Shown here: in pieces, positions 23,480 through 32,351 of the stretch
How the letters are laid out: each line of letters begins with the position of its first letter
Numbering within the stretch: the stretch's first letter is position 1
Origin: Alphaproteobacteria bacterium
GTDB lineage: Bacteria > Pseudomonadota > Alphaproteobacteria > SMXS01
DNA length: 42,093 nt
Assembly (NCBI GenBank): GCA_028284945.1
Contig: JANQQJ010000012.1
Location: 1-42,093, forward strand
Direction: 5' to 3'
Position numbers and translations under genes: made by a program
The notes under the pieces: model-generated
Database searches by the model: none
What the model saw: only the letters and a program-made list of their open reading frames with translations
Told to the model about the DNA's origin: nothing

Positions 23480-26089
23480 ATGCGTAGATCTTACGCGTTA
23501 TCGTCAATTCGTCAGGTAAGCTGGGGCGGTTCAGCCCTTGCACTTTTGGCAGGCTTGGCCCTGCTAAACCCTTTAGCACCGGCACTTGCGCAGGGCGACG
23601 AGCCGGCTGCCGCAGCAGCATCAACCGGCCCCACTGTAGATACGATCTATAGTACAGCGCGTAAGAAGGAAGAGCGCCTGATCGATACGCCGGTTGCCGC
23701 GACCGCGCTGCCAAAACAGACGCTTGAACGCTACGCCATTACGTCATTCGAAAAACTGAACACGGCCCTGCCAGGTGTTGAAATCAACCGTGCCAGCGGT
23801 GGCGGCGCCGGCGGTAACTTCGTTATCCGCGGGATTGGCCGGCAAGCATCGGACTATGGTGCCGAACAACCTGTCGCCCTGGTCGTTGACGGGTTTTCCT
23901 TTACCCGCGGCCACGCAACCAACATGGCCTTTTTCGACGTTGAAAATGTCGAAGTCTTGAAGGGCCCACAAACCCTGTTCTTCGGCAAGAACAGCCCCGC
24001 GGGTGTGATTTCGGTCACGACGGTTTCGCCGGGGGACGAGTTTGAAGGGTTTGTCCGCGCCAGCTATGAATTCAGGACTGAAAACCCGGTCGTTGAATTC
24101 GGCGTGTCAGTCCCTGTTGTGGAAAACAAACTGGCGATCCGTGTCGCTGGCCGCGGTGAGTTCATGCAAGGCGGCTTCCTGAAGTTCTCCACCGACCCCA
24201 CCATCAATCGTGATCTGACCCCGTTTGAGACGGATGCGCTCTATCCTTCGGTAGGACCGGCCAAGCGAAAATTTCCTGAACAACGGCAGTTTGTCGGGCG
24301 CCTTACCGCTGTCTTCACACCCAATGACAACTTCGACGCGACGTTCAAACTTCACGTATCACGGACGCGCCAGAACGATGCTGGCTCGACCATTCTCTAT
24401 GCCTGCGCCGATGGCCCGGGATCACACCCCTGGTTGAACACGGGCTTCTTCGGTCTGCGGCAGGACACCGGTCAAACATGTCCCGACAAGCTGGGCAAGA
24501 TCAAGCTGGAACGCCCCACGGCGCAGCAGCCTGACGCCATCCATGATGCGAATCCGACGCTTGGCGGACGCCCGAATGAATATTTCCAGCGGACACGCAA
24601 CGTCCTGGCAACGCTGGAAATGAACTGGGACCTGGGCGACATCGTCATCACGTCCGTATCCGGCTTCTGGGACTATAATCAGGACGAGTACACCAACTAT
24701 GACTACACAAGCTTTGCAGTGGTTTCCTCGCTGCAAGGTGAGTCCGGTCAAAGTTGGACGACGGAACTGCGCATGCAGACCGAATACGATTCACCGGTTA
24801 ATTTCATGCTGGGCTTCTTCTATGAAGATATGAACCGTGACCTTCGTGCCCCGGTGCAGATTTTCCCGCTTGGTCCGGCACCGGCCGACCCGGCTATCCC
24901 GACATTCTATCAGGGAAGTTTCCTGACCTATGACCACTTCTGGGATAACTGGATTGAGAGTTATTCAATCTTCGGCCAATTGACCTGGGACATTACCGAT
25001 AACCTCGAGTTCTCGGGTGGTGTTCGCTACACCGAAGAAGACCGCAGCACGGAAGGCACCCAGTTCTATAACCGTCTGGACACATTCTTCCCGTCGATCG
25101 GCCTGCCCGCTGGCGCAGTACCGTTTGCACCGACGGGCAGCATGGCCTTCCTGGAACGCAAGTTCGATGACGTCTCACCGGAAGCCACACTGAGTTGGAA
25201 CCCGATGGACGACATGCTGGTCTACGTTGCCTACAAAACCGGTTATCAGGCGGCGGGTACTTCAAACCCAGGCACGTTCACGAACTTCTTCAATTGCCTG
25301 AGCGGACTTTGCCCGTTCTCACCCGAAGCCATCAACGATGCGCTGACGTTTGACGGGTCTGACGTTGAAGGTTTTGAAATCGGCATTAAGGGTCAGTTCC
25401 TGGGTGGCCGGTTGCGCGCCGACATCACCGCCTTCCGTTATGTCTATAGCGGTCTGCAGGTCGCCATCTTCAACTCCGATACCACGACCTTCACGATCCA
25501 GAACGCAGCCAAGGCCGTTAATCAGGGCTTTGAAGGATCGTTCGACTTCGCGGCCACGGAAAACCTCAGCCTGCGCGGCGCTTTCCAGGTCCTTGAGTTG
25601 AAATACAAGGACTTCTCGAACGCCCAGTGCTACGCCGGCCAGGATGACCCGACGGCGTCAAACTACCGTCCGGAACTGGCCGCGCTGTGTGCTTTTGACC
25701 CGGTTGTCGGCGACCTTGTTCAGGACATGTCGGGCGAGAAATACGGCATTGGCCCGATCCAGCTTCAGTTCGGCTTCACCTGGGACCAGCCGATCAGCAA
25801 TGGCGATTGGTACTTCTCCTTCAGCGGCGACATGATCTGGAAGCAGAAGGGCAAAGAGTTCCTGCGCCAGCCGAATACGGCGGTACCGTCTTCGCTGGTT
25901 GTTGATTTCGCGGCACGTGTTTATCAGCCGGACAGCAATTGGGAGTTCGCGCTGGTCTGTTCGAACTGCTTCAACGAGAAGTATGTCCGGTCGATCCAGG
26001 ATAAGCCGCTGCAGAAGATCGGCGACTTGACGGCACAAGTTGCGCTGCCCCGCCTCATCACGCTGCAGGCGACCTGGCGCTTCAACTGA
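23480..26089 (+). CDS. TonB-dependent outer-membrane receptor
   Basis: 869 residues from the ATG at 23480, which follows GGGGAGG by five bases and opens a signal peptide (MRRSYALSSIRQVSWGGSA to PALAQ). A frame open to 23384 has no such features. A TonB-box-like VDTIYSTARKKEERL precedes the plug, which shows NFVIRGIGRQASDYG, PVALVVDGFSFTRG, DVENVEVLKGPQTLFFGKNSPAGVISV. A 22-strand barrel of typical length ends with a terminal aromatic region (ITLQATWRFN). It belongs to the broad group that takes up iron chelates, vitamins or glycans; nothing fixes the ligand. A GH18 gene lies downstream beyond a terminator. Confidence 0.95.
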   Translation: MRRSYALSSIRQVSWGGSALALLAGLALLNPLAPALAQGDEPAAAAASTGPTVDTIYSTARKKEERLIDTPVAATALPKQTLERYAITSFEKLNTALPGVEINRASGGGAGGNFVIRGIGRQASDYGAEQPVALVVDGFSFTRGHATNMAFFDVENVEVLKGPQTLFFGKNSPAGVISVTTVSPGDEFEGFVRASYEFRTENPVVEFGVSVPVVENKLAIRVAGRGEFMQGGFLKFSTDPTINRDLTPFETDALYPSVGPAKRKFPEQRQFVGRLTAVFTPNDNFDATFKLHVSRTRQNDAGSTILYACADGPGSHPWLNTGFFGLRQDTGQTCPDKLGKIKLERPTAQQPDAIHDANPTLGGRPNEYFQRTRNVLATLEMNWDLGDIVITSVSGFWDYNQDEYTNYDYTSFAVVSSLQGESGQSWTTELRMQTEYDSPVNFMLGFFYEDMNRDLRAPVQIFPLGPAPADPAIPTFYQGSFLTYDHFWDNWIESYSIFGQLTWDITDNLEFSGGVRYTEEDRSTEGTQFYNRLDTFFPSIGLPAGAVPFAPTGSMAFLERKFDDVSPEATLSWNPMDDMLVYVAYKTGYQAAGTSNPGTFTNFFNCLSGLCPFSPEAINDALTFDGSDVEGFEIGIKGQFLGGRLRADITAFRYVYSGLQVAIFNSDTTTFTIQNAAKAVNQGFEGSFDFAATENLSLRGAFQVLELKYKDFSNAQCYAGQDDPTASNYRPELAALCAFDPVVGDLVQDMSGEKYGIGPIQLQFGFTWDQPISNGDWYFSFSGDMIWKQKGKEFLRQPNTAVPSSLVVDFAARVYQPDSNWEFALVCSNCFNEKYVRSIQDKPLQKIGDLTAQVALPRLITLQATWRFN

Positions 26090-26112
26090 TATTGAGTTTC
26101 CTTTCCACTTTT

Positions 26113-26144
26113 GGGGGGCGCCTTCGGGCGTCCCCCATTTTTTT
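26113..26144 (+). terminator. Rho-independent terminator after TonB receptor
   Basis: GGGGGGCGCC pairs with GGCGTCCCCC (ten pairs, one G-U) around a TTCG loop closed by C-G, followed by A and seven T. It ends the receptor transcript 24 bases after its stop codon, which argues against constant co-transcription with the GH18 gene. Confidence 0.93.
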
Positions 26145-26195
26145 GCCTGCGCGATATTGCCTTGAGCACCCATAAGCCGTAGGCGTGGGAACTCA

Positions 26196-27152
26196 ATGTT
26201 TCGTTTGGCCAACATCATTGTTCTGATCATTTGCACATGGTTCGCGCTGAGCCAGACCGCGTGGGCCACCCGCTACGTCATCTATTACAAATCTGACGCC
26301 AGCCCGGCTTCCGCCGTGATCGGACTGCCCTATACGCATGTCATTTTGTCTTTCGTCACCGCGCGCGGTGCGGCGGATGGTGCCGTCCGGCTCAGCACCC
26401 CGGACCGATTGCAGCCCGCCCTTCTTGAGACACATAAACTCAAAGCCGATGGCAAGAAGGTGCTGATTTCATTCGGTGGCGGCGATATGCCGGCGGCCGC
26501 CTATCAATCGCTTGTAGGCAGGGAAAAAGCGTTGGCCGCCGCGCTGGCCGGATTCGTCCGGAAACATGGTCTCGACGGTGTCGATATTGATTTCGAAATC
26601 AGCGCAGCACTATCGCCTCTCGCCGCGGAGCGCCCCTTTCGCGGCAAGCGATTCCTGGTTCAATTGACCAAGGAACTCAGGGCGTTGCTGCCAAGAGACG
26701 CTTTGCTGACCCACGTTCCCCAAGCGCCCTATTTAGACCCCGACTGGCACGGTGAGCCTTATCTAGAGGTTCTTCGCGAGGTCGGCCGCCATATCGACTG
26801 GATCACGGTGCAGTATTACAACAATCCCGGCTTTGATAATCCGACCGGCATCGATGCGGATGGCCAGGGCCGTCCCTCGAGCTTTGCCGGAATCGTGAAT
26901 GGAGCGAACAAGCTAAACTGGCCGGCGCATAAGACGTTGATCGGAAAACCGATCTTTCACCATGACGCGTCGACAGGATATATGTCACCCGCGCGTCTGA
27001 AAGCCGACATTGTCGAACCCCTGGTGAAGAAATATGGCTCAGCCTTCGGTGGCCTAACCGGTTGGCAGTTCTCAACCCTTACTGCAGACCACCGGTATTG
27101 GAATCGCCAGATGGCGCCAGCGCTCAAACTATCGGAAGACAACCGCCCATAA
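26196..27152 (+). CDS. Secreted glycoside hydrolase family 18 protein
   Basis: 318 residues with a Sec signal peptide (MFRLANIIVLIICTWFALSQTAWA). The GH18 barrel signatures are both present: VLISFGGGD on strand three and LDGVDIDFEIS on strand four, with the catalytic acid E134 and the assisting aspartates D130 and D132. WITVQYYNNPG and GLTGWQFSTL at the end also fit. GH18 members cleave chitin or N-acetylglucosamine glycans; no chitin-binding module is present, so the substrate is open. The ribosome site is weak (GGGA). It follows the TonB receptor by 106 bases, which suggests, but does not prove, a common substrate. Confidence 0.9.
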   Translation: MFRLANIIVLIICTWFALSQTAWATRYVIYYKSDASPASAVIGLPYTHVILSFVTARGAADGAVRLSTPDRLQPALLETHKLKADGKKVLISFGGGDMPAAAYQSLVGREKALAAALAGFVRKHGLDGVDIDFEISAALSPLAAERPFRGKRFLVQLTKELRALLPRDALLTHVPQAPYLDPDWHGEPYLEVLREVGRHIDWITVQYYNNPGFDNPTGIDADGQGRPSSFAGIVNGANKLNWPAHKTLIGKPIFHHDASTGYMSPARLKADIVEPLVKKYGSAFGGLTGWQFSTLTADHRYWNRQMAPALKLSEDNRP

Positions 27153-27154
27153 GA

Positions 27155-27180
27155 AAAGAGGCGCCAAAAGGCGCCTCTTT
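27155..27180. terminator. Bidirectional terminator between convergent genes
   Basis: AAAGAGGCGCC and GGCGCCTCTTT form an 11-base-pair perfect stem around a four-A loop. T runs on both strands allow it to serve the GH18 gene (plus) and the acyl-CoA dehydrogenase-like gene (minus), whose stops flank it. Confidence 0.88.
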
Positions 27181-27202
27181 AGAACTCTATCGCGTTTGGC
27201 CC

Positions 27203-28459
27203 TTACTTTTTCAGCCGCGCACCAAGACCCGGACCGCCAGTGCCAGCAAATTCCTCCGGTGCCTCGTGACCCAGAATGATCGCGCCCAGATCCTGATAAA
27301 GCGGGTGGGAGACCCAGCGGTGAGACGCCGCACCATGGGCATCGCGCAGACGACGCTCCAACGGATTCTTCATGTATGACGCGCTGGTCCCTGCCGTGTT
27401 GTGGATCAGATCGACAACCTCCATGCAGGCATTCGCGCCGAAGATGCAGGCCAGGCGGGCATTTTGCGTCGTTCCGGCCGACGGCATTTCCGCACCGGCA
27501 CGAAGCTCGTCCTCGACCTCCGACATAGCTTCCAGCACATAGGCCCGCGCGGCGCGGTACTTGGCTTCAGCTTCGGCCACGCGGTACTGCGCAATCGGCC
27601 GGTCCATCAGTTTCGATGGCGACAGCATCGGGACCTTGTTGTGCGCCAGGTCGACAAAGGCATCAATGGCGCCGCGCGCGACGCCCAACGCAATCGCGAC
27701 CTTGTTGTAAGACAAGCGCAGCGGGATCGGGATCCGGAAGACCGGATTGTCATAATGCGGCGGCATCGCCACGAGATCGACATTGGCATGTTCCGGGCGA
27801 ACCTTTGACTTCACCGCCTTGACCGTGTGGCTGCCGGATCCACGCAGACCGGCAACATCCCAGGTATCAAGGATTTCCCATTCCGACTTGTGCATGAACC
27901 GCATGCGGGTCGTGGTGGGATCGGCATGGGTGATATCCTGGCCTTCTTCAACGACCGGGGCGGGCATAAAGCACCATTCGGAATTCCAGCAACCGCTGAT
28001 GAAGGTTGATTCGCCGGTGACCTCAAAGCCGCCATCAGCCGTTTGAACAGCCGTCGCCGGAATCGAGCCGGTGCCGCCGCCGCCGCACATAATCACGCGC
28101 GGATTGTCGAGATAGATTTCCTTGGCCAGGTCCTTGTCCATGCCACCAGCGGCCATCGCATTGATTTCCGAGCCCAACATGACGTTCCAGCCAACCGAGG
28201 CGTCGATTGCGGTAATGGCTTCGAGAATTTCGACGGTTTCCATCGAACTGGCATCTTCGCCGCCCAATTCGCGGGGCATGGCAAAGCGGAACAGGCCTTC
28301 GTCGATCATCGCGTCGACGCAATCATCGGGAAGCCGGCGCATCTCCTGCGCCTTGTCACCGCCCTCAACGATCACGTCACGAAGTTTCTCAACGCGCTCG
28401 AGGACAGTGCCCTCAAGCCCATACATATTGTTGCTGCCGATTGGCTGTACCTGCGACAT
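27203..28459 (-). CDS. Acyl-CoA dehydrogenase-fold flavoprotein (group D monooxygenase-like)
   Basis: 418 residues of the acyl-CoA dehydrogenase fold. The N-terminal helical region has RRLPDDCVDAMIDEGLFRFAMPRELGGEDASSMETVEILEAI (in outline), the middle beta domain has VTGESTFISGCWNSEWCFM and WDVAGLRGSGSHTVKA, and the C-terminal helices include LIHNTAGTSASYMKNPLERRLRDAHGAASH. The GLRGSGSH loop and the short C-terminal domain resemble the HsaA/DszC-type flavin monooxygenases rather than true acyl-CoA dehydrogenases. The substrate is unknown. AGAAGGATCGTT upstream supports the ATG. It stands alone, bounded by a terminator on one side and the glutathione peroxidase gene upstream. Confidence 0.88.
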   Translation of the reverse strand: MSQVQPIGSNNMYGLEGTVLERVEKLRDVIVEGGDKAQEMRRLPDDCVDAMIDEGLFRFAMPRELGGEDASSMETVEILEAITAIDASVGWNVMLGSEINAMAAGGMDKDLAKEIYLDNPRVIMCGGGGTGSIPATAVQTADGGFEVTGESTFISGCWNSEWCFMPAPVVEEGQDITHADPTTTRMRFMHKSEWEILDTWDVAGLRGSGSHTVKAVKSKVRPEHANVDLVAMPPHYDNPVFRIPIPLRLSYNKVAIALGVARGAIDAFVDLAHNKVPMLSPSKLMDRPIAQYRVAEAEAKYRAARAYVLEAMSEVEDELRAGAEMPSAGTTQNARLACIFGANACMEVVDLIHNTAGTSASYMKNPLERRLRDAHGAASHRWVSHPLYQDLGAIILGHEAPEEFAGTGGPGLGARLKK

Positions 28460-28604
28460 AACGATCCTTCTCCCGGGTTTTTGTCCTGTTGTCCCGAACT
28501 CTAGTCAATCGCGGCCACCATGGCTACGGTGTTCGGAACAACTGTAAAATATCATGCAGTGCTGCTGGAAACACGCCCATGATCGAAATCAAGGGCGATT
28601 AATT

Positions 28605-29153
28605 TTATCCCAACGCGTCCTCGATAGCCTTGACCACAATGGGATCATCCGGCGTCAGATCGGGCGCAAAACGCCCAATCACCTGACCGTCGCGGCCAAC
28701 CAGAAACTTCTCGAAGTTCCACATGATGTCCGTATCGTTATCCGGCGCCAGGCCGTTCTGTTCCAAAAGGCCGCGTAACTGGCCGCCTTCATTGTCGACC
28801 CGGTCCGGATTGGCTTCAATCAGCGCGTCATAAAGCGGATGCCGATCATCGCCGGTTACAGAAATCTTAGAGAACATCGGAAAGTCCACACCGAATGTCG
28901 ACTGACAGAAGCCTTGGATTTCTTCGTTGGTACCAGGCTCCTGACCGGCAAAGTTATTCGCCGGGAACCCCAGCACTTCGAGCCCGCGATCATTGTAGGT
29001 CTTATAGATCTGCTCGAGTTGTTCATATTGCGGTGTCAGTCCGCATTTCGACGCCACGTTGACAACCAGCAGTACAGAACCATCAAAGTCGCCAAGTGAC
29101 GACTCCGATCCGTCAATACGTTGAACCGGAATTTCCTGAATTGGCGTAGCCAT
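28605..29153 (-). CDS. Glutathione peroxidase family protein, Cys type
   Basis: 182 residues, normal for bacterial GPx-like thiol peroxidases that reduce hydroperoxides, usually with thioredoxin. NVASKCGLTPQYEQLEQIY contains the peroxidatic C37; FPANNFAGQEPG provides the conserved glutamine; WNFEKFLVGRDGQVIGRF holds the tryptophan-asparagine pair of the active site. No signal peptide, so cytoplasmic. The ATG at 29153 follows GGGGGAAGACAATT. It is transcribed in the same direction as the Hcp-like gene upstream, with a 97-base gap. Confidence 0.95.
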   Translation of the reverse strand: MATPIQEIPVQRIDGSESSLGDFDGSVLLVVNVASKCGLTPQYEQLEQIYKTYNDRGLEVLGFPANNFAGQEPGTNEEIQGFCQSTFGVDFPMFSKISVTGDDRHPLYDALIEANPDRVDNEGGQLRGLLEQNGLAPDNDTDIMWNFEKFLVGRDGQVIGRFAPDLTPDDPIVVKAIEDALG

Positions 29154-29250
29154 AATTGTCTTCCCCCTGATTTGAATCTCACCAAGGGTAAAGACTATAT
29201 CGATTCCAGCGCGAAACCAGTCCCGTTCGGCAATGGGATTGCTCGATCAA

Positions 29251-29883
29251 CTACTCAATATTGTTCGAGCGAGACGAGTTGTAGTCCCTCGCCGGTTTTG
29301 CCCGCATCGGTTTGACAGCGACCCCACCCGTTGCCCGACCGGCCGTGTCTGCAACCTCAGTTGCCTTGTGATAGCTGAACATGACCTCCTCGGTCGGCGG
29401 TTGCGTGGTCGCCGGTGGACGGCTGATCGAATAAGAGGTCACAAACACCCGCTCCAACTTGTACTTCAGATAGGGTTCCCGCTTGTCGTTTGTTGGAATG
29501 GCGATCTCGATTTCGTCGAAATACGTGCCATTCGCACAGGCTTCCTGAAGTTTCGTGCTGGATTTGTCCAAATGGCCCCGCAGCCGAAGGGTCCCTTGCG
29601 CCGATGACTTGGGACGACCCTGCGCCGCCATCGGCGTGCTCATCGACTGAATATCAATCCACTTTTTGTGATCCTTGTCTGATGTTCCAACGGCGCTTCC
29701 CCATGACCAGGCAAGAACATCGTTCTCGCCTTTATGCTTGGCACCGCTGCTCGGGGTGCTGTCGAGGGCTTCACCCTTGATATCACCAAGTTTCAGATAG
29801 GCCGCCGCATAACCGGGCGCTGCAAAAGACATGGCAAGGCCGACAACTGCCGCACCAGTTAAGAAGGCATTACGTATACGCAT
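29251..29883 (-). CDS. Hcp-like type VI tube protein homologue with Sec signal peptide
   Basis: 210 residues. The N-terminus is a clear Sec signal (MRIRNAFLTGAAVVGLAMSF then AAPGYA). From residue 27 the protein matches the Hcp beta-barrel in order: AYLKLGDIKGEALDS, GENDVLAWSWG, LDKSSTKLQEACANGTYFDEIEI, EPYLKYKLERVFVTSYSIS and PTEEVMFSYHKATEV. A basic tail of about 30 residues follows. Ordinary Hcp is cytoplasmic, forms the tube of the type VI machine and has no signal peptide, so this homologue should be periplasmic or secreted by Sec. GGGAGATGG before the ATG supports the start. No other type VI structural gene is adjacent; the DotU/TagH locus is 6 kb away. Confidence 0.82.
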   Translation of the reverse strand: MRIRNAFLTGAAVVGLAMSFAAPGYAAAYLKLGDIKGEALDSTPSSGAKHKGENDVLAWSWGSAVGTSDKDHKKWIDIQSMSTPMAAQGRPKSSAQGTLRLRGHLDKSSTKLQEACANGTYFDEIEIAIPTNDKREPYLKYKLERVFVTSYSISRPPATTQPPTEEVMFSYHKATEVADTAGRATGGVAVKPMRAKPARDYNSSRSNNIE

Positions 29884-29990
29884 AGTTCCATCTCCCGCTC
29901 TCTTCCCCCGCTTAAGAGTGTCGGTGTTCGGGCCGACGAATGCAAATCACGACCGAAACAATCGCTCGGTGGTCGGTTTTACAATCCCCC

Positions 29991-30614
29991 TTAACCCGGG
30001 AACACGGACCGCACAAATTCGCGGTAGAGCATGACCTGACCCGGCAGAACATTCTTGTCGTCCACGACTTTACCCAGAATGATCCCGCCATCGACCAACG
30101 CTGAAACCATATCGGCCATAGCATCAAGATCGACATCAATGCGGGGTGGATGAAGCGCAACTATCTCATCCAAGAGCGCCCTGAAACGGGCACGCCACGC
30201 CAATACGCCTGCCCTGTTCAACGCCCGGACCTCGCGATCAAACAGCCGGTCCTGATAGCAATACGCCGCAACCAGGCATCCCGGATGACCGTTCGGCAGA
30301 TCGGCCATCAGTTCTGCAAACATCTTGAGCCCAATCAAGAACGCATGCAGCGGATCTTCATGTAGTTCACGCGCCCTATTGAACAGATCGTCCAACATGG
30401 CATCTTCACGGGTCAGATAGCGTTCCAGCAACGCGTGAGCCATCGCTGTTTTGTCAGGAAAATGATAGAAGAAGCCGCTTTTGGTGATCCCGACTTCGGC
30501 GATCAGCTCTTCGATCGAGGTCGCCTCGAAGCCCTTTTCAAGTACCGCAGACTCAGCGACGTCCAGCAGACGTTCACGCGTGTTGGTTCGCTTCGGCGAA
30601 GGCTTGTCGAGCAT
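29991..30614 (-). CDS. TetR-family transcriptional regulator
   Basis: 207 residues. The N-terminal helix-turn-helix is typical: RERLLDVAESAVLEKGFEATSIEELIAEVGITKSGFFYHFPDKTAMAHALLERY in outline, residues 12-65. The C-terminal ligand domain has the form of the TetR_C_33-like group (GHPGCLVAAYCYQDRLFDREVR). Its effector is unknown. It is divergent from the homocysteine methyltransferase gene across a 185-base gap holding a 12-base palindrome, the most likely site of autoregulation and of control of the neighbour. Confidence 0.93.
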   Translation of the reverse strand: MLDKPSPKRTNTRERLLDVAESAVLEKGFEATSIEELIAEVGITKSGFFYHFPDKTAMAHALLERYLTREDAMLDDLFNRARELHEDPLHAFLIGLKMFAELMADLPNGHPGCLVAAYCYQDRLFDREVRALNRAGVLAWRARFRALLDEIVALHPPRIDVDLDAMADMVSALVDGGIILGKVVDDKNVLPGQVMLYREFVRSVFPG

Positions 30615-30679
30615 ATCTTCAGTATACCACAGGTCAAGTTGACACAGAGAACATCATCAGCCTTAGCCCAACAACCCCC

Positions 30680-30691
30680 TCACTATAGTGA
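30680..30691. promoter_or_regulatory. 12-base palindrome, candidate TetR operator
   Basis: TCACTATAGTGA is perfectly symmetric and lies in the divergent promoter region between the TetR gene and the homocysteine methyltransferase gene, 66 bases from the TetR start. Position and symmetry fit an operator of the local regulator; this is inference. Confidence 0.45.
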
Positions 30692-30799
30692 CCTGGATCA
30701 CAATTCCCGCCCACAGACCGGTGTACCACGGGTCGTCTAGAGAAGTAGTCGGCACATCCGCATGTTGACGTGACCCCGACAACCCGATGGAGATTACCG

Positions 30800-31747
30800 A
30801 TGAGTAAATACCGCGACGCCTTACCCCAGATGCAAGGTGGATTTTTTCTGACCGATGGCGGCCTGGAAACCACGCTCGTGTTCCACGATGGGATCGATCT
30901 GCCACATTTCGCTGCGTTCGACCTGCTGCGCGCCGAAGATGGTCGGCAACGCCTTCGGGAATACTATGACCTTTATGCGCGCATGGCTGTCGAAGCGGGC
31001 CACGGGTTTGTTTTGGAAACACCCACGTGGCGGGCCAGCCGCGACTGGGGGGACCTGCTGGGATATTCGCGCGACCAGCTGGCAGCGGCCAACAGGGACT
31101 CGATTGCTTTGATGACCGAAGTCCGTGAGGCCTTTGAAACAGTAGCGACGCCCATGGTTATCAGCGGATGTATCGGTCCCCGCGGCGACGGATATGACCC
31201 GGGCCAGGCAATGACCGCGGCAGAAGCTGAGACCTATCACGCAGAGCAAATTGCGGCTTTCGCCGGTACGGAAGCGGATATGGTGACCGCGATCACCATG
31301 ACCAATGTGCCTGAATCCATCGGCCTCACCCGCGCTGCCCAACGGGCTGGTATGCCGGTGGCGATCTCGTTCACTGTGGAAACCGATGGGCGTTTGCCGA
31401 CCGGCGATACACTCAAAGAGGCAATCGAGGCCGTGGACGACGCGACGGGCAGCGGACCCGCCTATTACATGATCAATTGCGCCCATCCGGATCACTTCTC
31501 AGACGCGCTTGAGAAAGGCGAAGCCTGGGTGATGCGCCTGCAGGGCCTACGCGGCAATGCCTCGCGAATGAGCCACGAAGAACTGGATAACGCCGAAGAG
31601 CTCGATGCGGGGAACCCGCATGAGTTTGGTGCCCTAAAGCGTGGATTGGTAGATCGCTTCGGTCACATCAACGTCGTCGGGGGCTGCTGTGGTACCGACC
31701 ACAGGCATATCGATGCGATTGCCAGCGAACAGCGGCAAGCGGCTTGA
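30800..31747 (+). CDS. Homocysteine S-methyltransferase family protein
   Basis: 315 residues from the ATG at 30800, which follows GGAGA by six bases; an in-frame ATG at 30770 lacks a site. The fold is that of zinc-dependent homocysteine methyltransferases (MmuM/BHMT type): FFLTDGGLETTLVFHDG at the N-terminus, then zinc ligands C227 in MINCAHPDHF and C296-C297 in VVGGCCGTDHRHI. Methyl donor could be S-methylmethionine, betaine or another onium compound; sequence cannot decide. Divergent from a TetR gene and followed 57 bases later by a MOSC-domain gene. Confidence 0.92.
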   Translation: MSKYRDALPQMQGGFFLTDGGLETTLVFHDGIDLPHFAAFDLLRAEDGRQRLREYYDLYARMAVEAGHGFVLETPTWRASRDWGDLLGYSRDQLAAANRDSIALMTEVREAFETVATPMVISGCIGPRGDGYDPGQAMTAAEAETYHAEQIAAFAGTEADMVTAITMTNVPESIGLTRAAQRAGMPVAISFTVETDGRLPTGDTLKEAIEAVDDATGSGPAYYMINCAHPDHFSDALEKGEAWVMRLQGLRGNASRMSHEELDNAEELDAGNPHEFGALKRGLVDRFGHINVVGGCCGTDHRHIDAIASEQRQAA

Positions 31748-31804
31748 TTTGATCGAATTGACGGCGCCGTGCTACAGCCCCTTCAGCGGAAGGGAATAGA
31801 TACA

Positions 31805-32347
31805 ATGCATGGCGTCGTCACCGCGGTCTGGTCGGCTGCAGACCACAACATGGCCAAGGACCCGCACCCCTCGATCCAGCTGATCGCGGGGATTGGCGTC
31901 GAAGGTGACGCGCATGCCGGTCAAACGGTCCAGCATCTGTCTCGTGTGGCTAAGGACCCGACCCAACCGAACCTAAGGCAAATTCACCTGATCCACGGTG
32001 AACTACACGATGAGCTTCAGATGCGCGGGTTCAGCGTCGTCGCCGGACAGATGGGCGAGAATATCACGACCCGCAATATCGACCTTCTAGGCTTGCCCCG
32101 GGGTGCAAGGCTTCAAATTGGTGCTGAAGCCGAAATTGAGGTCACGGGATTGCGCAACCCTTGCCATCAGCTCAATAAAATCGAGCCTGGACTGATGGAC
32201 GCCACACTGGACAGGGCACCCGAGGGCGGCCTGATCCGGAAGGCGGGGGTTATGGCGATTGTCCTCAGCGGCGGGCAAATCCGTCCTGATGACACCATTT
32301 CCGTAACGCTGCCAAAAGAACCGCATCGCCCGCTTAAACCTGTTTAG
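31805..32347 (+). CDS. MOSC-domain protein
   Basis: 180 residues of the beta-strand-rich MOSC fold related to the C-terminal domain of molybdenum cofactor sulfurase. Conserved features: AGIGVEGDAHAGQTVQHLSR, RQIHLIHGEL, AGQMGENITTRNIDLLGLPRG and the cysteine C120 in VTGLRNPCHQL, which may carry the persulfide. The ATG at 31805 fits the family start MHGVVTAVW and follows AAGGGA; an upstream frame reaches 31769. Probably moves sulfur or binds molybdenum cofactor; substrate unknown. Ends four bases from the convergent UspA gene with no terminator visible. Confidence 0.92.
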   Translation: MHGVVTAVWSAADHNMAKDPHPSIQLIAGIGVEGDAHAGQTVQHLSRVAKDPTQPNLRQIHLIHGELHDELQMRGFSVVAGQMGENITTRNIDLLGLPRGARLQIGAEAEIEVTGLRNPCHQLNKIEPGLMDATLDRAPEGGLIRKAGVMAIVLSGGQIRPDDTISVTLPKEPHRPLKPV

Positions 32348-32351
32348 GTCT

